A stretch of 64,000 nucleotides of DNA from an uncultured Hyphomicrobiales bacterium (GTDB lineage Bacteria > Pseudomonadota > Alphaproteobacteria > Rhizobiales > Beijerinckiaceae), in the NCBI GenBank assembly GCA_903851305.1, contig CAINNX010000079.1:1-64000 (forward strand), written 5' to 3'. Positions 48,232 to 60,929 of the stretch are shown piece by piece. Position numbers and translations under genes: made by a program. Positions within the stretch are counted from its first letter, which is position 1. Each line of letters begins with the position of its first letter. The notes under the pieces were generated by a model that was not told the DNA's origin, ran no database searches, and saw nothing but the letters and a program-made list of their open reading frames with translations.

Positions 48232-51192
48232 TCAGGCCGCGAAGGCCTCATCGAGAAATGCCTGAAGCTGAGCGAGATGCTTGGACATGAGGCCCGTAGC
48301 GGTCGCAGCTGATGCCGGACGCCCGACGTAACGCGCACGCTTGACCTTGGCGCTGGACTGGCCGAGCACCCATTCAAGATAGGGCTCAACGAATGTCCAA
48401 GACCCCATGTTCTTCGGCTCTTCCTGACACCACACCACATCGGCTTTCTTGAAGCGCGACATTTCATGGACCAGAGCCTTCAGCGGGAAGGGATAGAGCT
48501 GTTCGACACGCAGCAAATAGACATCGTCAATGCCGCGCTTCTCGCGCTCTTCGTAGAGATCGTAATAGACCTTGCCCGTGCACAGGACGACGCGACGGAT
48601 CTTGTCGTCCTTCACCAGCTTGATCTTCTCGCTCTTCTGCGATTCTGCATCATCCCACAGAAGACGGTGGAAGGATGTGCCCGTCACCATCTCATCCAGG
48701 CGCGAGACTGCACGCTTGTGGCGCAACAGAGACTTCGGCGTCATCAGGATGAGGGGCTTACGAATATCGCGCTTCAGCTGACGGCGCAGCGCGTGGAAGT
48801 AGTTTGCAGGGGTCGTGCAATTGGCGACCTGCATATTGTCTTCCGCACACATTTGCAGATAGCGCTCAAGGCGCGCTGACGAATGCTCAGGGCCCTGACC
48901 TTCATAGCCATGCGGCAGAAGGCAAACGAGACCCGACATGCGCAGCCACTTGCGTTCGCCCGACGAGATGAACTGGTCGAACAGAACCTGCGCACCATTG
49001 GCGAAATCGCCAAACTGGGCTTCCCACAGCGTCAATGCGTTGGGCTCGGTGAGCGAATAGCCATATTCGAAACCAAGCACGGCTTCTTCCGAGAGCATCG
49101 AATTGATGACCTCGTAGCGGCCCTGACCGTCACGGACATTGTTCAGCGGGACGTAGCGGCCTTCATTTTCCTGATCGATCAGGACGGAATGGCGCTGCGA
49201 GAACGTGCCGCGTTCGCAATCCTGACCTGACAAACGCACGCGATGACCTTCATCGACAAGCGTGCCGAAGGCAAGCGCTTCACCCATCGCCCAATCGAGA
49301 TCCTGTCCGGTTTCGATCATCTTCTGACGACCGTCCATGAAACGCTGGATGGTCTTGTGCAAGTTGAAGTCAGACGGCACCTGACTGATCTTGGTGCCGA
49401 TTTCCTTCAGCTTCTCAAGCGCCACACCGGTCTGGCCGCGACGTGCATCATCCGTCGAGTCGCCAGCCGGACGCATGCCCGCCCAACGGCCATCAAGCCA
49501 GTCAGCCTTGTTGGGCTTATAGCCCTGACCCGCTTCAAACTCGGCATCCAGACGCGTGCGCCAGTCGGCAATCATCTTGTCGACTTCGCCCTGCGTGACC
49601 ACGCCCTCAGCAATCAGCTTCTCGCTGTAAAGCTCAACTGACGAGCGATGGCTGCGGATCTTCTTATACATCAGCGGCTGGGTGAAGCCCGGCTCGTCGC
49701 CCTCGTTATGGCCGTAGCGGCGATAGCAGAACATGTCGATGACGACAGGCTTGTGGAACTTCTGCCGGAATTCAATCGCGATTTTGGCGGCATAGACAAC
49801 CGCTTCTGGATCATCGCCATTCACATGGAAGATCGGCGCTTCGATCATCTTCGCCACGTCAGACGGATAGGGCGAAGAGCGCGAATAGCGCGGATAGGTC
49901 GTGAACCCGATCTGGTTGTTGACGATGAAGTGGATCGAACCGCCCGTGCGGTGACCCTTCAGGCCCGACAGACCAAAACATTCCGCGATCACACCCTGAC
50001 CAGCAAAGGCCGCGTCGCCATGGATGAGCAGCGGCAGAACTTTGGAACGTTCCGTCACATCGCCCAGCTGATCCTGCTTGGCGCGCACTTTGCCGAGCAC
50101 AACCGGATCAGCGATTTCAAGATGCGAGGGATTGGCGGTGAGCGAGAGATGGACCTTGTTGCCATCAAACTCACGATCCGATGAGGCACCCAGATGGTAC
50201 TTCACGTCGCCCGAACCTTCGACTTCGTCGGGCGTGAAAGAGCCGCCCTTGAATTCATGGAAGATCGCGCGCTGCGGCTTGCCCATGACCTGAGCCAGCA
50301 CATTCAGACGACCACGATGGGCCATGCCGAGCACGATGTCGCGCACGCCAAGAGCGCCGCCGCGCTTGATGATCTGCTCAAGTGCGGGAACCATGGCTTC
50401 GCCGCCATCAAGGCCGAAGCGCTTGGTGCCGCGGAAACGCAGGTCGCAGAATTTTTCAAAGCCTTCGGCTTCAACAAGCTTCGACAGGATCGCGCGCTTG
50501 CCTTCGCGGGTGAAGGTGATTTCCTTATCCGGCCCTTCAATGCGCTCCTGCATCCAGGCCTTTTCGGCCGGATCAGACATATGCATGAATTCAAAGCCAA
50601 TCGTGTCGCAATAAGTGCGGCGCAGAATGGCGAGCATTTCAGGAATGGTTGCGTAGTCGAGACCCAGCACATGATCGATGAAGATCTTGCGGTCGTAATC
50701 GGCTTCGGTGAAACCATAGCTGGCTGGATGCAGCTCTTCATGATCCTTCTGCGGCTCGAGGCCGAGCGGATCGAGATTGGCATGCAGATGGCCGCGCATA
50801 CGATAAGCGCGGATCATCATCAAAGCGCGCACAGAATCGCGCGTCGCGCGCAAGACGTCAGCAGGCGAGGCTTCGACGCCCTTGGCCTGTGCGGTCTTTT
50901 GAATCTTGTCGCCGATCTTTTTCTCGACCGCGCCCCAATTGCCATCGAGCGCTGAGACGAGTTCGCCATTGGCATGGATCGGCCAATTGGGCTTCTGCCA
51001 AGAGGCGCCACGCGCGCTCTTCTCGACGGAAGCGGGATCGTCTTTCAACGCGCCAAAAAACGCCTGCCATTCGGCATCAACGCTGTTGGGGTCTTTTTCA
51101 AAACGGGCGTAGAGATCCTCAATATAGGCGGCATTCGCGCCATAGAGGAAAGAAGTCGAAAGCAGAGCGTCGTTGAGTGCCTGACGTGACAT
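48232..51192 (-). CDS. sucA: 2-oxoglutarate dehydrogenase E1 component
   Basis: The thiamine-diphosphate-dependent decarboxylase of the complex. The 986-residue protein begins with the E2-binding segment FLYGANAAYIEDLYARFEKD, followed by the core with GMAHRGRLNVLAQVMGKPQR, HLGASSDREFDGNKVHLSLT, HGDAAFAGQGVIAE and NNQIGFTTYPRYSRSSPYPS, and the C-terminal MTPKSLLRHKRAVSRLDE, LCTGKVYYDL, and VWCQEEPKNMGSW. ATG 51192 has AGGTGAAG just upstream. A hairpin terminator separates it from sucD. Confidence 0.98.
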   Translation of the reverse strand: MSRQALNDALLSTSFLYGANAAYIEDLYARFEKDPNSVDAEWQAFFGALKDDPASVEKSARGASWQKPNWPIHANGELVSALDGNWGAVEKKIGDKIQKTAQAKGVEASPADVLRATRDSVRALMMIRAYRMRGHLHANLDPLGLEPQKDHEELHPASYGFTEADYDRKIFIDHVLGLDYATIPEMLAILRRTYCDTIGFEFMHMSDPAEKAWMQERIEGPDKEITFTREGKRAILSKLVEAEGFEKFCDLRFRGTKRFGLDGGEAMVPALEQIIKRGGALGVRDIVLGMAHRGRLNVLAQVMGKPQRAIFHEFKGGSFTPDEVEGSGDVKYHLGASSDREFDGNKVHLSLTANPSHLEIADPVVLGKVRAKQDQLGDVTERSKVLPLLIHGDAAFAGQGVIAECFGLSGLKGHRTGGSIHFIVNNQIGFTTYPRYSRSSPYPSDVAKMIEAPIFHVNGDDPEAVVYAAKIAIEFRQKFHKPVVIDMFCYRRYGHNEGDEPGFTQPLMYKKIRSHRSSVELYSEKLIAEGVVTQGEVDKMIADWRTRLDAEFEAGQGYKPNKADWLDGRWAGMRPAGDSTDDARRGQTGVALEKLKEIGTKISQVPSDFNLHKTIQRFMDGRQKMIETGQDLDWAMGEALAFGTLVDEGHRVRLSGQDCERGTFSQRHSVLIDQENEGRYVPLNNVRDGQGRYEVINSMLSEEAVLGFEYGYSLTEPNALTLWEAQFGDFANGAQVLFDQFISSGERKWLRMSGLVCLLPHGYEGQGPEHSSARLERYLQMCAEDNMQVANCTTPANYFHALRRQLKRDIRKPLILMTPKSLLRHKRAVSRLDEMVTGTSFHRLLWDDAESQKSEKIKLVKDDKIRRVVLCTGKVYYDLYEEREKRGIDDVYLLRVEQLYPFPLKALVHEMSRFKKADVVWCQEEPKNMGSWTFVEPYLEWVLGQSSAKVKRARYVGRPASAATATGLMSKHLAQLQAFLDEAFAA

Positions 51193-51283
51193 TTCACTTC
51201 ACCTGGGTCAGATGGCGCCGAATCGGCGATTGCATTTCCTGCACCTGTTTCCGCTGACGTGCCGGCGGAATTACGGCGGATTG

Positions 51284-51315
51284 AAAATGTCCCGCCGCAG
51301 ATGGGCGGCGGGACA
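51284..51315 (-). terminator. Terminator hairpin between sucD and sucA
   Basis: TGTCCCGCCGC pairs with GCGGCGGGACA around six bases (11-bp perfect stem); leftward it ends in TTTTCAA. It should reduce read-through from mdh-sucCD into sucA. Confidence 0.8.
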
Positions 51316-51323
51316 AAATTTGA

Positions 51324-52207
51324 TTAGCCCTTGAGAACCTCAACGAGGGTCTTGCCGAGACGTGCCGGCGAAGGCGACACGCGGATGCCAGCAGCTTCCA
51401 TCGCCGCGATCTTGTCTTCCGCGCCGCCTTTGCCGCCGGAGATGATCGCGCCCGCATGGCCCATGCGACGACCCGGGGGTGCCGTGCGGCCCGCAATAAA
51501 GCCAACCATCGGCTTCTTGCGACCACGCTTGGCTTCATCAATCAGGAATTGTGCGGCTTCTTCTTCAGCCGAACCACCGATCTCACCGATCATCACGATC
51601 GATTGCGTCTTGGGATCAGCCAGGAACATCTCGAGCACGTCGATGAACTCGGTGCCCTTCACAGGATCACCACCGATGCCGACTGCCGTTGTCTGGCCGA
51701 GGCCTTCAACGGAGGTCTGGAACACGGCTTCATAGGTGAGCGTGCCGGAACGCGACACGACACCAACCGAACCCTGCTTGAAAATATTGCCCGGCATAAT
51801 GCCGATCTTGCATTCGCCAGCCGTCATCACGCCCGGGCAGTTTGGCCCGATGAGTCGCGACTTGGAGCCGATGAGCGAACGCTTCACGCGGATCATGTCA
51901 GCAACCGGAATACCTTCCGTGATGCAAACGATCAGCGGAATTTCAGCCTGGATGGCTTCGCAAATCGCGTCAGCTGCACCCGGCGGCGGCACGTAGATCA
52001 CGGATGCATCAGCACCCGTTGCTTCGCGCGCTTCGCCGACTGTGTCGAACACGGGCAGACCCAGATGAACCGAGCCGCCTTTGCCCGGCGACGTGCCGCC
52101 GACCATTTTCGTTCCGTAAGCAATCGCTTGCTCGGAGTGGAACGTGCCATTCTTGCCAGTGAAACCCTGGCAGATGACTTTGGTGTTACGATCAATAAGG
52201 ACGGACA

Positions 52208-52208
<1 letters not shown>
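51324..52208 (-). CDS. sucD: Succinyl-CoA synthetase subunit alpha
   Basis: Converts succinyl-CoA to succinate with formation of ATP or [23 protein letters not shown] opens the CoA-binding domain; [37 protein letters not shown] and [18 protein letters not shown] follow, with the phosphohistidine at about 251. 294 residues. The ATG overlaps the sucC stop by one base, so translation is coupled. Confidence 0.98.
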
Positions 52209-53407
<1,199 letters not shown>

Positions 53408-53438
53408 CGGAAGGGCTCATATCCTTCGAGAGACATGG

Positions 53439-53462
53439 CGTCGGCGGTTTGCACCGCCGACG
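53439..53462. other. Perfect hairpin between mdh and sucC
   Basis: CGTCGGCGGT pairs with ACCGCCGACG around TTGC (10-bp stem) in the 75-base mdh-sucC gap. There is no T run on either side; an RNA-processing or stabilising element is more likely than a terminator. Confidence 0.55.
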
Positions 53463-53482
53463 GGCGAAGTGGTCGTTCTCGC

Positions 53483-54728
<1,246 letters not shown>

Positions 54729-55361
54729 TCAGATTTTACCGCTCGCCAGAATACGCAGGGATAGCCTCACGCAACGGTCGCAGCGGGCGTCCATCTGGGT
54801 GCGCGGCACGTCTTTGTCGAGCCGGATCGAGACCGGACTCATGAACCGGTAGACCGCATCAAAAACGAGCGCCAAAGCGCGGCGTTGGTCAGAAATGTCG
54901 AACATGCCCCCACCCGTGCCCTCATCCAGCACGCGCTGGATTTCGGCCTGCAGCCGCGTGCGATGCCTGCGCCCAACTGCGCGGCCCTCTTCCATCGATT
55001 GGCAAAACAGATCGAAAATCTTCGGATCAGCCTCAAGCTTGTCGCGGTAGGAGCGGTGAACCGAGACGATGATGCGCTCAAGCTTGTCGAAAGCGGGATC
55101 GGGTGACTCAGCAATCATGCGACACGCCGCCTCAACCGGCTTCAGCCATTGCTCAGTCACTGCATCGAAGAGCGCTTCTTTGGACGGGAAGTAGCGATAG
55201 ACATTGCCATGGGTCATACCCGCATCTTGCGCGACGGCCACAATGCGCAACCGCGATGCACCGAAACGACGCACGTGCTCAGCCGCAAGATCGAGGATGC
55301 GCACATCCTGCGATTCGGGCAGAGGCTTCTGGCTGATCGGCGCCGGCATTGTTTCTTTCAC
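54729..55361 (-). CDS. TetR/AcrR family transcriptional regulator
   Basis: A 210-residue repressor-type regulator. The N-terminal HTH domain reads RILDLAAEHVRRFGASRLRI, VAQDAGMTHGNVYRYFPSKE, ALFDAVTEQWLKPV; the C-terminal ligand domain diverges, so the ligand is unknown. The first codon is GTG at 55361 that overlaps the zapE stop as GTGA; the ATG at 55349 (MPAPISQ) is an alternative. The overlap indicates coexpression with zapE. The palindrome immediately downstream could be its target. Confidence 0.92.
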   Translation of the reverse strand: MKETMPAPISQKPLPESQDVRILDLAAEHVRRFGASRLRIVAVAQDAGMTHGNVYRYFPSKEALFDAVTEQWLKPVEAACRMIAESPDPAFDKLERIIVSVHRSYRDKLEADPKIFDLFCQSMEEGRAVGRRHRTRLQAEIQRVLDEGTGGGMFDISDQRRALALVFDAVYRFMSPVSIRLDKDVPRTQMDARCDRCVRLSLRILASGKI

Positions 55362-56545
55362 GTCTCGACGAGACCGCTCGTATTGCCAGAAGCTTCCGAT
55401 GTTGAGGCCCCATGTGGCAAGGCCAAATATTCGGTGGAGCGCATTTCAATGAGACGCGAAGCGGTGCGCTCGAACTGGAAGGCCTCATGCCCTTTCTTGC
55501 CCAGATAAAGCGCCGTCGGCTCAGCGGCAGCTGATGCGACAAGTTTCACATGCTTGTCGTAGAGCGCATCAATCAGATTGATAAAGCGCTTGGCCTCATT
55601 TCGGTTCGACTCATCCATCACTGGGATATCGTCGATGATGAGCGTGTGAAACTCACGCGCGATTTCCAGATAGTCCGTCGCGCCCAAAGGCAACTCACAA
55701 AGATCGGCAAAGCAGAAACGGGCAATGCCAGAGGCGCGTTCTGGCACATTGACCTTGCGTCCCAATACTTCAACCACGCCTGGGCGACCGCGCTCAACAC
55801 CTGTCAGTGTCTTGAACGCACGGTCCAATGCGCGCTTGGCCTGTGCATCATTGGGCACATGATAAACGGGCTCATGCGACAGTTTCTCAAGCCGGAAGTC
55901 CGTGCGTGATACAAGCTCGATGACATCCATCCGCTCTTCCAGCAGATGGATGAAGGGGACGAAGAGCGCGCGATTGAGGCCGTTCTCATAAAGCCGATCT
56001 GGCACGACATTGGATGTCGCCACCACCACAACACCCAATTCGAACAGAACCGTGAATAGGCGGCCCAAAATCATCGCATCAGCAATATCGGTGACGGCAA
56101 ATTCATCAAAACACAGCAGCGCAGATTTTTTGGCAAGATCGCGGGCCACCGGCGCGATGGGGTCTTCACCCTTCACTTTGCCGGCTTTCAAATTCTGCCG
56201 GTATGCGTGAATGCGCGCATGCACGTCGGCCATGAAGCCGTGGAAATGAATGCGTCGCTTGCGCGACAGCGGGACCGGCACAGCGTCGAAGAAGAGATCC
56301 ATGATCATCGTCTTGCCGCGCCCGACTTGGCCCCAAATGTAGAGACCTTTTATCGGCGGGGCTTTCTTGCCGCCGAACATCCGCTTCAGCGCGCCCTCTT
56401 TTCCCGGCAGTTTATAATCATGCAGGCGATTGGCGAGCGAGGCCAGCTGTTCCAATGCCTCTTCCTGCGCCTCATCGCGCTCCAGCGAGCCCGATGCAAC
56501 GAGATCATAATAGAGGTCAAGGACGGAGGGTGCGGACAAGAGCAA
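55358..56545 (-). CDS. zapE: AFG1-like AAA ATPase ZapE
   Basis: In E. coli ZapE modulates the Z-ring under stress; mitochondrial AFG1/LACE1 handles respiratory-chain proteins. The 395-residue protein has Walker A GQVGRGKTMIMDLFFDAVP, HFHGFMADVHARIH, Walker B LLCFDEFAVTDIADAMILG, and sensor VATSNVVPDRLYENGLNR. It sits 80 bases after sdhB behind a terminator and overlaps tetR by four bases. Position between sdh and mdh is common in alphaproteobacteria and may reflect the AFG1-type link to respiratory complexes. Confidence 0.95.
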   Translation of the reverse strand: MLLSAPSVLDLYYDLVASGSLERDEAQEEALEQLASLANRLHDYKLPGKEGALKRMFGGKKAPPIKGLYIWGQVGRGKTMIMDLFFDAVPVPLSRKRRIHFHGFMADVHARIHAYRQNLKAGKVKGEDPIAPVARDLAKKSALLCFDEFAVTDIADAMILGRLFTVLFELGVVVVATSNVVPDRLYENGLNRALFVPFIHLLEERMDVIELVSRTDFRLEKLSHEPVYHVPNDAQAKRALDRAFKTLTGVERGRPGVVEVLGRKVNVPERASGIARFCFADLCELPLGATDYLEIAREFHTLIIDDIPVMDESNRNEAKRFINLIDALYDKHVKLVASAAAEPTALYLGKKGHEAFQFERTASRLIEMRSTEYLALPHGASTSEASGNTSGLVET

Positions 56546-56565
56546 TGTTCCCGTTGGATCAGCTC

Positions 56566-56605
56566 AAAAAAAGAGCCGGCAGTTTTTAAAGCTGCCGGCT
56601 CTTTT
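56566..56605 (-). terminator. Rho-independent terminator of sdhCDAB
   Basis: AAAAGAGCCGGCAG pairs with CTGCCGGCTCTTTT (14 bp) around TTTTTAAAG; leftward it continues as TTTTTTT. It separates sdhB from zapE. Confidence 0.92.
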
Positions 56606-56624
56606 GCATTTCATTCACATGCAA

Positions 56625-57404
56625 TCAGCTCTGGCGAGAAATCATCATGTTCTTGATTTCAGCAATTGCCTTGGCGGGGTTGAGACCCTTCGGGCATGCC
56701 TTGGCGCAATTCATGATCGTGTGGCAGCGATAAAGACGGAAGGGATCTTCCAGATTATCGAGACGCGCACCGGTCGCTTCATCGCGCGAGTCGATCAGCC
56801 AACGATAGGCTTGCAGCAGAGCGGCGGGGCCAAGATAGCGGTCGCCGTTCCACCAATAGCTCGGGCACGAGGTCGAGCAGCAAGCGCACAAAATGCACTC
56901 GTAAAGACCATCGAGCTTATAGCGATCTTCTGGTGACTGCTTCCATTCGGCTTCAGGCTGGGGCGTATCCGTCTGCAGCCAGGGCTCAATCGATGCGTGC
57001 TGCGCATAGAAGCGCGTCAGATCGGGCACGAGATCCTTCACCACCGGCATATGCGGCAGCGGATAAATCTTCACCGCACCAGAAATGTCTTTCAGGTCTT
57101 TCGTGCAGGCCAGCGTGTTCGTGCCATCGATATTCATCGCGCAAGAACCGCAAATGCCTTCGCGACACGAGCGACGGAAGGTCAGCGTCGGATCAATCTT
57201 GTTCTTGATGTAGAGGACCGCGTCCAGAACCATCGGGCCGCAATCATCCATATCGACATAATAGGTGTCGATGCGCGGATTGGCATCATCGTCAGGATTC
57301 CAACGATAGATGCGGAATTCACGCAAATTGGTCGCGCCCTGGGGCTTAGGCCAAGTCTTGCCGACAGTCGGCTGTGAATTCTTCGGAAGAGCCAGTTCAA
57401 CCAT
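56625..57404 (-). CDS. sdhB: Succinate dehydrogenase iron-sulfur subunit
   Basis: Passes electrons from FAD to ubiquinone via three clusters. The [2Fe-2S] cysteines lie in [10 protein letters not shown] and LAC at about 80, 85, 88 and 100; the [4Fe-4S]/[3Fe-4S] sites are in [17 protein letters not shown] and [17 protein letters not shown]. From ATG 57404 the protein has 259 residues; the track's 57461 start overlaps sdhA. Last gene of sdhCDAB. Confidence 0.98.
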   Translation of the reverse strand: MVELALPKNSQPTVGKTWPKPQGATNLREFRIYRWNPDDDANPRIDTYYVDMDDCGPMVLDAVLYIKNKIDPTLTFRRSCREGICGSCAMNIDGTNTLACTKDLKDISGAVKIYPLPHMPVVKDLVPDLTRFYAQHASIEPWLQTDTPQPEAEWKQSPEDRYKLDGLYECILCACCSTSCPSYWWNGDRYLGPAALLQAYRWLIDSRDEATGARLDNLEDPFRLYRCHTIMNCAKACPKGLNPAKAIAEIKNMMISRQS

Positions 57405-57435
57405 TGATTCTCTCTCGGTGGCTTTGAAGACGCGC

Positions 57436-59256
57436 TTAGTAAACGCGAGCCTTCGGCTCAATGTAGGGAACCTCGTTGCTCATCGTATAGGTGTGCACGG
57501 GGCGATAATCGATGTCGACCGTCTTCTTCTCGTTGTCGAGGAAGGAGAGCGTGTGCTTCATCCAGGTCTTGTCATCACGGTTCGGGAAATCCTCACGCGC
57601 ATGTGCGCCGCGGCTTTCCTGGCGATTCAGCGCCGAGTCCATGGTGACAACTGCCTGCACGAGCAGATTGTCGAATTCGAGTGTTTCAAGAAGGTCGGAG
57701 TTCCACACCAGCGAACGATCGGTGATGCCGATATCCGGCAAGCCGCTCCACACGTCGTGGATGAGCTTTGAACCTTCTTCGAGAATTTCGCCGGTGCGGA
57801 ACACCGCGCAATTGCTCTGCATCGTGCGCTGCATCTTGTCACGCAGCACAGCGGTCGGCGTGCCGCCCTTGGCGTTGCGATAATGATCGAGGCGCGAGAG
57901 CGACAGATCCGCCGAGTCTTTCGGCAGTTCCGGCTGCTTCTCGCCAGCCTTGACGATTTCGGCAGCGCGCAGACCAGCCGCACGACCAAACACAACCAGA
58001 TCGATCAGCGAGTTCGAGCCCAAACGGTTGGCGCCATGGATCGACACGCAAGCCGCTTCGCCCAGCGCCATCAGGCCCGGCACAACCGTATCCGGATCGC
58101 CGTTCTTCATTGTGAGAACTTCGCCGTGATAGTTCGTCGGGATGCCGCCCATGTTGTAGTGGACGGTCGGAATGACCGGGATCGGCTCCTTGGTCACATC
58201 GACGCCGGCAAAAATGCGCGCGCTTTCCGAAATGCCCGGGAGACGCTCATGCAACATGGCCGGATCAAGATGATCAAGATGCAGGAAGATGTGGTCGTTG
58301 TTCTTGCCAACGCCGCGACCTTCGCGAATTTCAATCGTCATAGCGCGCGAAACAACGTCACGCGAAGCCAGATCCTTGGCGGAGGGTGCATAGCGTTCCA
58401 TGAAGCGTTCGCCATTGGCATTGGTGACATAGCCACCTTCGCCGCGCGCACCTTCTGTGATCAGGCAGCCTGAGCCGTAAATGCCTGTCGGATGGAATTG
58501 GACGAATTCCATATCCTGCAACGGCAGACCCGCACGCAGAACCATGGCATTGCCGTCACCCGTGCAGGTGTGGGCTGATGTCGCCGAGAAATAGGCGCGG
58601 CCATAACCACCGGTGGCGAGAATAACCTGCTGGGCGCGGAAACGATGGATCGAACCATCGTCCATCTTCATGCAGACCACACCACGGCAACGACCCTCCT
58701 GATCCATGATCAGATCGATCGCAAAATATTCGATGAAGAATTCGGTCTTGTTGGCGAGCGCCTGACCATAGAGCGTATGCAGGATGGCGTGACCGGTGCG
58801 GTCAGCCGCCGCACAAGTGCGCAACGCCTGACCTTCACCGTAGTTGGTGGTCATGCCACCGAACGGGCGCTGATAAATCTTGCCTTCTTCTGTGCGCGAG
58901 AAAGGCACGCCCCAATGTTCGAGCTCGTAAACAGCGGCAGGTGCGTTACGGCACAGATATTCAATCGCGTCTTGGTCGCCGAGCCAGTCGGAACCTTTCA
59001 CGGTATCATACATGTGCCAGCGCCAATCGTCCGGACCCATATTGCCGAGCGCCGCGGAAATACCGCCCTGCGCCGCAACCGTGTGCGAACGCGTGGGGAA
59101 GACTTTTGAAATGCAAGCGGTGCGCAGACCAGCCTGCGAGCAGCCGACGGTGGCGCGCAAACCAGCGCCGCCAGCGCCAACAACAACCACGTCGAACGTG
59201 TGGTCCGTGATCGCGTAAGCGGGACCTGCGTTGCCGTTTGATGATGCCATTTCCAT
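57436..59256 (-). CDS. sdhA: Succinate dehydrogenase flavoprotein subunit
   Basis: Carries covalent FAD and oxidises succinate. [20 protein letters not shown] is the FAD motif, [17 protein letters not shown] contains the flavinylated histidine, and [20 protein letters not shown] and [20 protein letters not shown] are the substrate region. About 606 residues from ATG 59256 (GAAAGG upstream); the ATG at 59250 (MASSNGNAG) is equally possible. The track start at 59292 overlaps sdhD. Confidence 0.98.
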   Translation of the reverse strand: MEMASSNGNAGPAYAITDHTFDVVVVGAGGAGLRATVGCSQAGLRTACISKVFPTRSHTVAAQGGISAALGNMGPDDWRWHMYDTVKGSDWLGDQDAIEYLCRNAPAAVYELEHWGVPFSRTEEGKIYQRPFGGMTTNYGEGQALRTCAAADRTGHAILHTLYGQALANKTEFFIEYFAIDLIMDQEGRCRGVVCMKMDDGSIHRFRAQQVILATGGYGRAYFSATSAHTCTGDGNAMVLRAGLPLQDMEFVQFHPTGIYGSGCLITEGARGEGGYVTNANGERFMERYAPSAKDLASRDVVSRAMTIEIREGRGVGKNNDHIFLHLDHLDPAMLHERLPGISESARIFAGVDVTKEPIPVIPTVHYNMGGIPTNYHGEVLTMKNGDPDTVVPGLMALGEAACVSIHGANRLGSNSLIDLVVFGRAAGLRAAEIVKAGEKQPELPKDSADLSLSRLDHYRNAKGGTPTAVLRDKMQRTMQSNCAVFRTGEILEEGSKLIHDVWSGLPDIGITDRSLVWNSDLLETLEFDNLLVQAVVTMDSALNRQESRGAHAREDFPNRDDKTWMKHTLSFLDNEKKTVDIDYRPVHTYTMSNEVPYIEPKARVY

Positions 59257-59284
59257 GGACCTTTCGAAGAAAAGCTCGAAGATG

Positions 59285-59677
59285 TCAGACAAAGCTCAGG
59301 CGCAGCACTGCGTAAACGCAGGCTAAGCCAACAGCAAACGAAAAGAAAATATTCAGTGCAAGCGAGAACGTCTTAGTGCCTTCGCTATGCACATAGTCCT
59401 CGATGATCGTCTGCATGCCGAGCATCATGTGATAGATGCTCGTCAGAATGAAGAGCAGCATGATGATGGAAGCATGCGGCGCGCCGAGCGCGGCCCGCAC
59501 TGTGTTGTAATCCTTACCGACGAGCGACAAGACGATCCACACAAAGGCAATCGTCAGCGGCACCAGCGCAAAGGATGTCAGGCGCATATGCCAAGCGTGA
59601 TGGGTGCCAGCTTTAGCTGAACCCAGGTGACGAACTTGGCGGACCGTGGTGCGCATGGAGTTTGGATTATTGGACAT
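59285..59677 (-). CDS. sdhD: Succinate dehydrogenase membrane anchor subunit
   Basis: One of two small anchors holding haem b and ubiquinone. The 130-residue protein has three hydrophobic helices ([59 protein letters not shown]); [19 protein letters not shown] has the conserved His and Asp-Tyr pattern. [20 protein letters not shown] is typical of alphaproteobacterial SdhD. Confidence 0.95.
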   Translation of the reverse strand: MSNNPNSMRTTVRQVRHLGSAKAGTHHAWHMRLTSFALVPLTIAFVWIVLSLVGKDYNTVRAALGAPHASIIMLLFILTSIYHMMLGMQTIIEDYVHSEGTKTFSLALNIFFSFAVGLACVYAVLRLSFV

Positions 59678-59689
59678 GTTTCCTCTCCC

Positions 59690-60103
59690 TCAGCGCGCGG
59701 CGTAGGCCAGAACCCAGACGAGGATGGTGAGGACCAAGCCCCCGACCAGCGTCGCCTGCGCGAGATATTCGCGCTGGGGATGTTCCATGCCGCGTCCCGT
59801 GTCCTGAATGAAGTGGCGAAGGCCACCCATCAGATGATGAAACAGCGACCAAGTGAAGCCGAGCAGGATGATGCGCCCAAATATAGACGTCAGCAGATCC
59901 GACACGGTGGCAAAAGCCCGTGCATCGGTTGCGGCAGCAATCAGCCAAGCGGCCAAAAGCAGCGTGCCTGCATACAGCGCCATGCCGGTGATGCGATGCA
60001 TGATCGACATCATCATCGTCAGCATAGGACGATAGATCTGCAGATGGGGAGACAAGGGCCGTCTCGCCTCGGGCGAGACAGTGCGGGATTTGGCCTCGGC
60101 CAT
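59690..60103 (-). CDS. sdhC: Succinate dehydrogenase cytochrome b556 subunit
   Basis: The haem-binding anchor. RPLSPHLQIYRPMLTMMMSI and MHRITGMALYAGTL are the family signature (Ser/Arg near the quinone), and LFHHLMGGLRHFIQDTGRG carries the haem histidine. 137 residues from ATG 60103 with GAGG eight bases upstream; the track start 60217 is too far. First gene of sdhCDAB; its promoter should lie within 60104-60191 or in the end of the tlpA gene. Confidence 0.96.
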   Translation of the reverse strand: MAEAKSRTVSPEARRPLSPHLQIYRPMLTMMMSIMHRITGMALYAGTLLLAAWLIAAATDARAFATVSDLLTSIFGRIILLGFTWSLFHHLMGGLRHFIQDTGRGMEHPQREYLAQATLVGGLVLTILVWVLAYAAR

Positions 60104-60191
60104 TGATTTGCCCTCTTTTTTAGTTGTCGAACGGTTCACTAATGGAAGAAGCGAAGCCGTGCAACGGTTGATGCGCGTCCTTCGACTAAGT

Positions 60192-60887
60192 TCAGGGTCC
60201 GCGAAGAGCGGCAACAAGTTGCATGGTATCGGGGGAATCCCATGCTGCAGCCCCGGACAGAATACCCAATTCGCATCCCTTGGCGTCGATCAAAATCGTT
60301 GTTGGTAGCCCCACAACTTTCCCTGCCCGCTTAAGGACCTGGAACACGTCAGCGGTGGGATCAGCGTAAAAAGTGAGGGATTTCACCCCGATTTCGGTGA
60401 GAAAGGCCTGACGGCGCTCCAATCGTGCCGTGTCGATATTCAGCGTGACTACCTCAAAATCGGACCCACCAGCCTTGGCCTGCAAGCGATCAAAGGCCGG
60501 CATTTCCTCCCGGCAGGGGACGCACCATGTCGCCCAAAGATTGAGCAAAATGGCTCGACCTTTCATTTCTGACAGCTGGCGTTTCTGGCCGTCTGGCCCC
60601 TCGAATGTCAGGTCCAGAGCGGGACGAGGCGTCTTGGCTGGGCTCAGAGCTGCCACCTCGCCCGTAGCACTGGCCGCCACAGCTGCGAGGCGCTCAGCCG
60701 AGGCCGCGCAGCTTTTTGCGCCTGAGGCGGCAGTTTCCTTGCCCGGAAGGCCGCTGATCCCGTATAGGACCGCCACGGATAGGGCTATAAAAGCCAGAAG
60801 CGCAAAGACCGCCGCCGGAGCCAAACTCCGAACCCGGCTTTTGCGCGGCTCGATGGTCTTTTCAGCGCTGTCAGGACCGGAAGTCAT
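60192..60887 (-). CDS. tlpA: TlpA-type thiol:disulfide oxidoreductase (membrane-anchored)
   Basis: A periplasmic thioredoxin-fold reductant used in cytochrome oxidase and c-type cytochrome maturation. A short cytosolic N-terminus is followed by one membrane anchor ([20 protein letters not shown]) and the domain with [20 protein letters not shown] (WCVPC) and [18 protein letters not shown] (cis-Pro). From ATG 60887 it has 231 residues; the track's 60926 start would nearly touch argH. The divergent tlpA-argH arrangement is common in Hyphomicrobiales. Confidence 0.94.
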   Translation of the reverse strand: MTSGPDSAEKTIEPRKSRVRSLAPAAVFALLAFIALSVAVLYGISGLPGKETAASGAKSCAASAERLAAVAASATGEVAALSPAKTPRPALDLTFEGPDGQKRQLSEMKGRAILLNLWATWCVPCREEMPAFDRLQAKAGGSDFEVVTLNIDTARLERRQAFLTEIGVKSLTFYADPTADVFQVLKRAGKVVGLPTTILIDAKGCELGILSGAAAWDSPDTMQLVAALRGP

Positions 60888-60929
60888 GCGGGCCGTCTTT
60901 TCTGTAAGGCGCGCCACAGGGGGCACGAG

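Noticed and set aside
46771-48312. 513-codon plus-strand ORF over sucB
   Set aside because: Antisense to sucB across its lipoyl, linker and catalytic domains; its CGR-rich repeats mirror the Ala/Pro linker of SucB.
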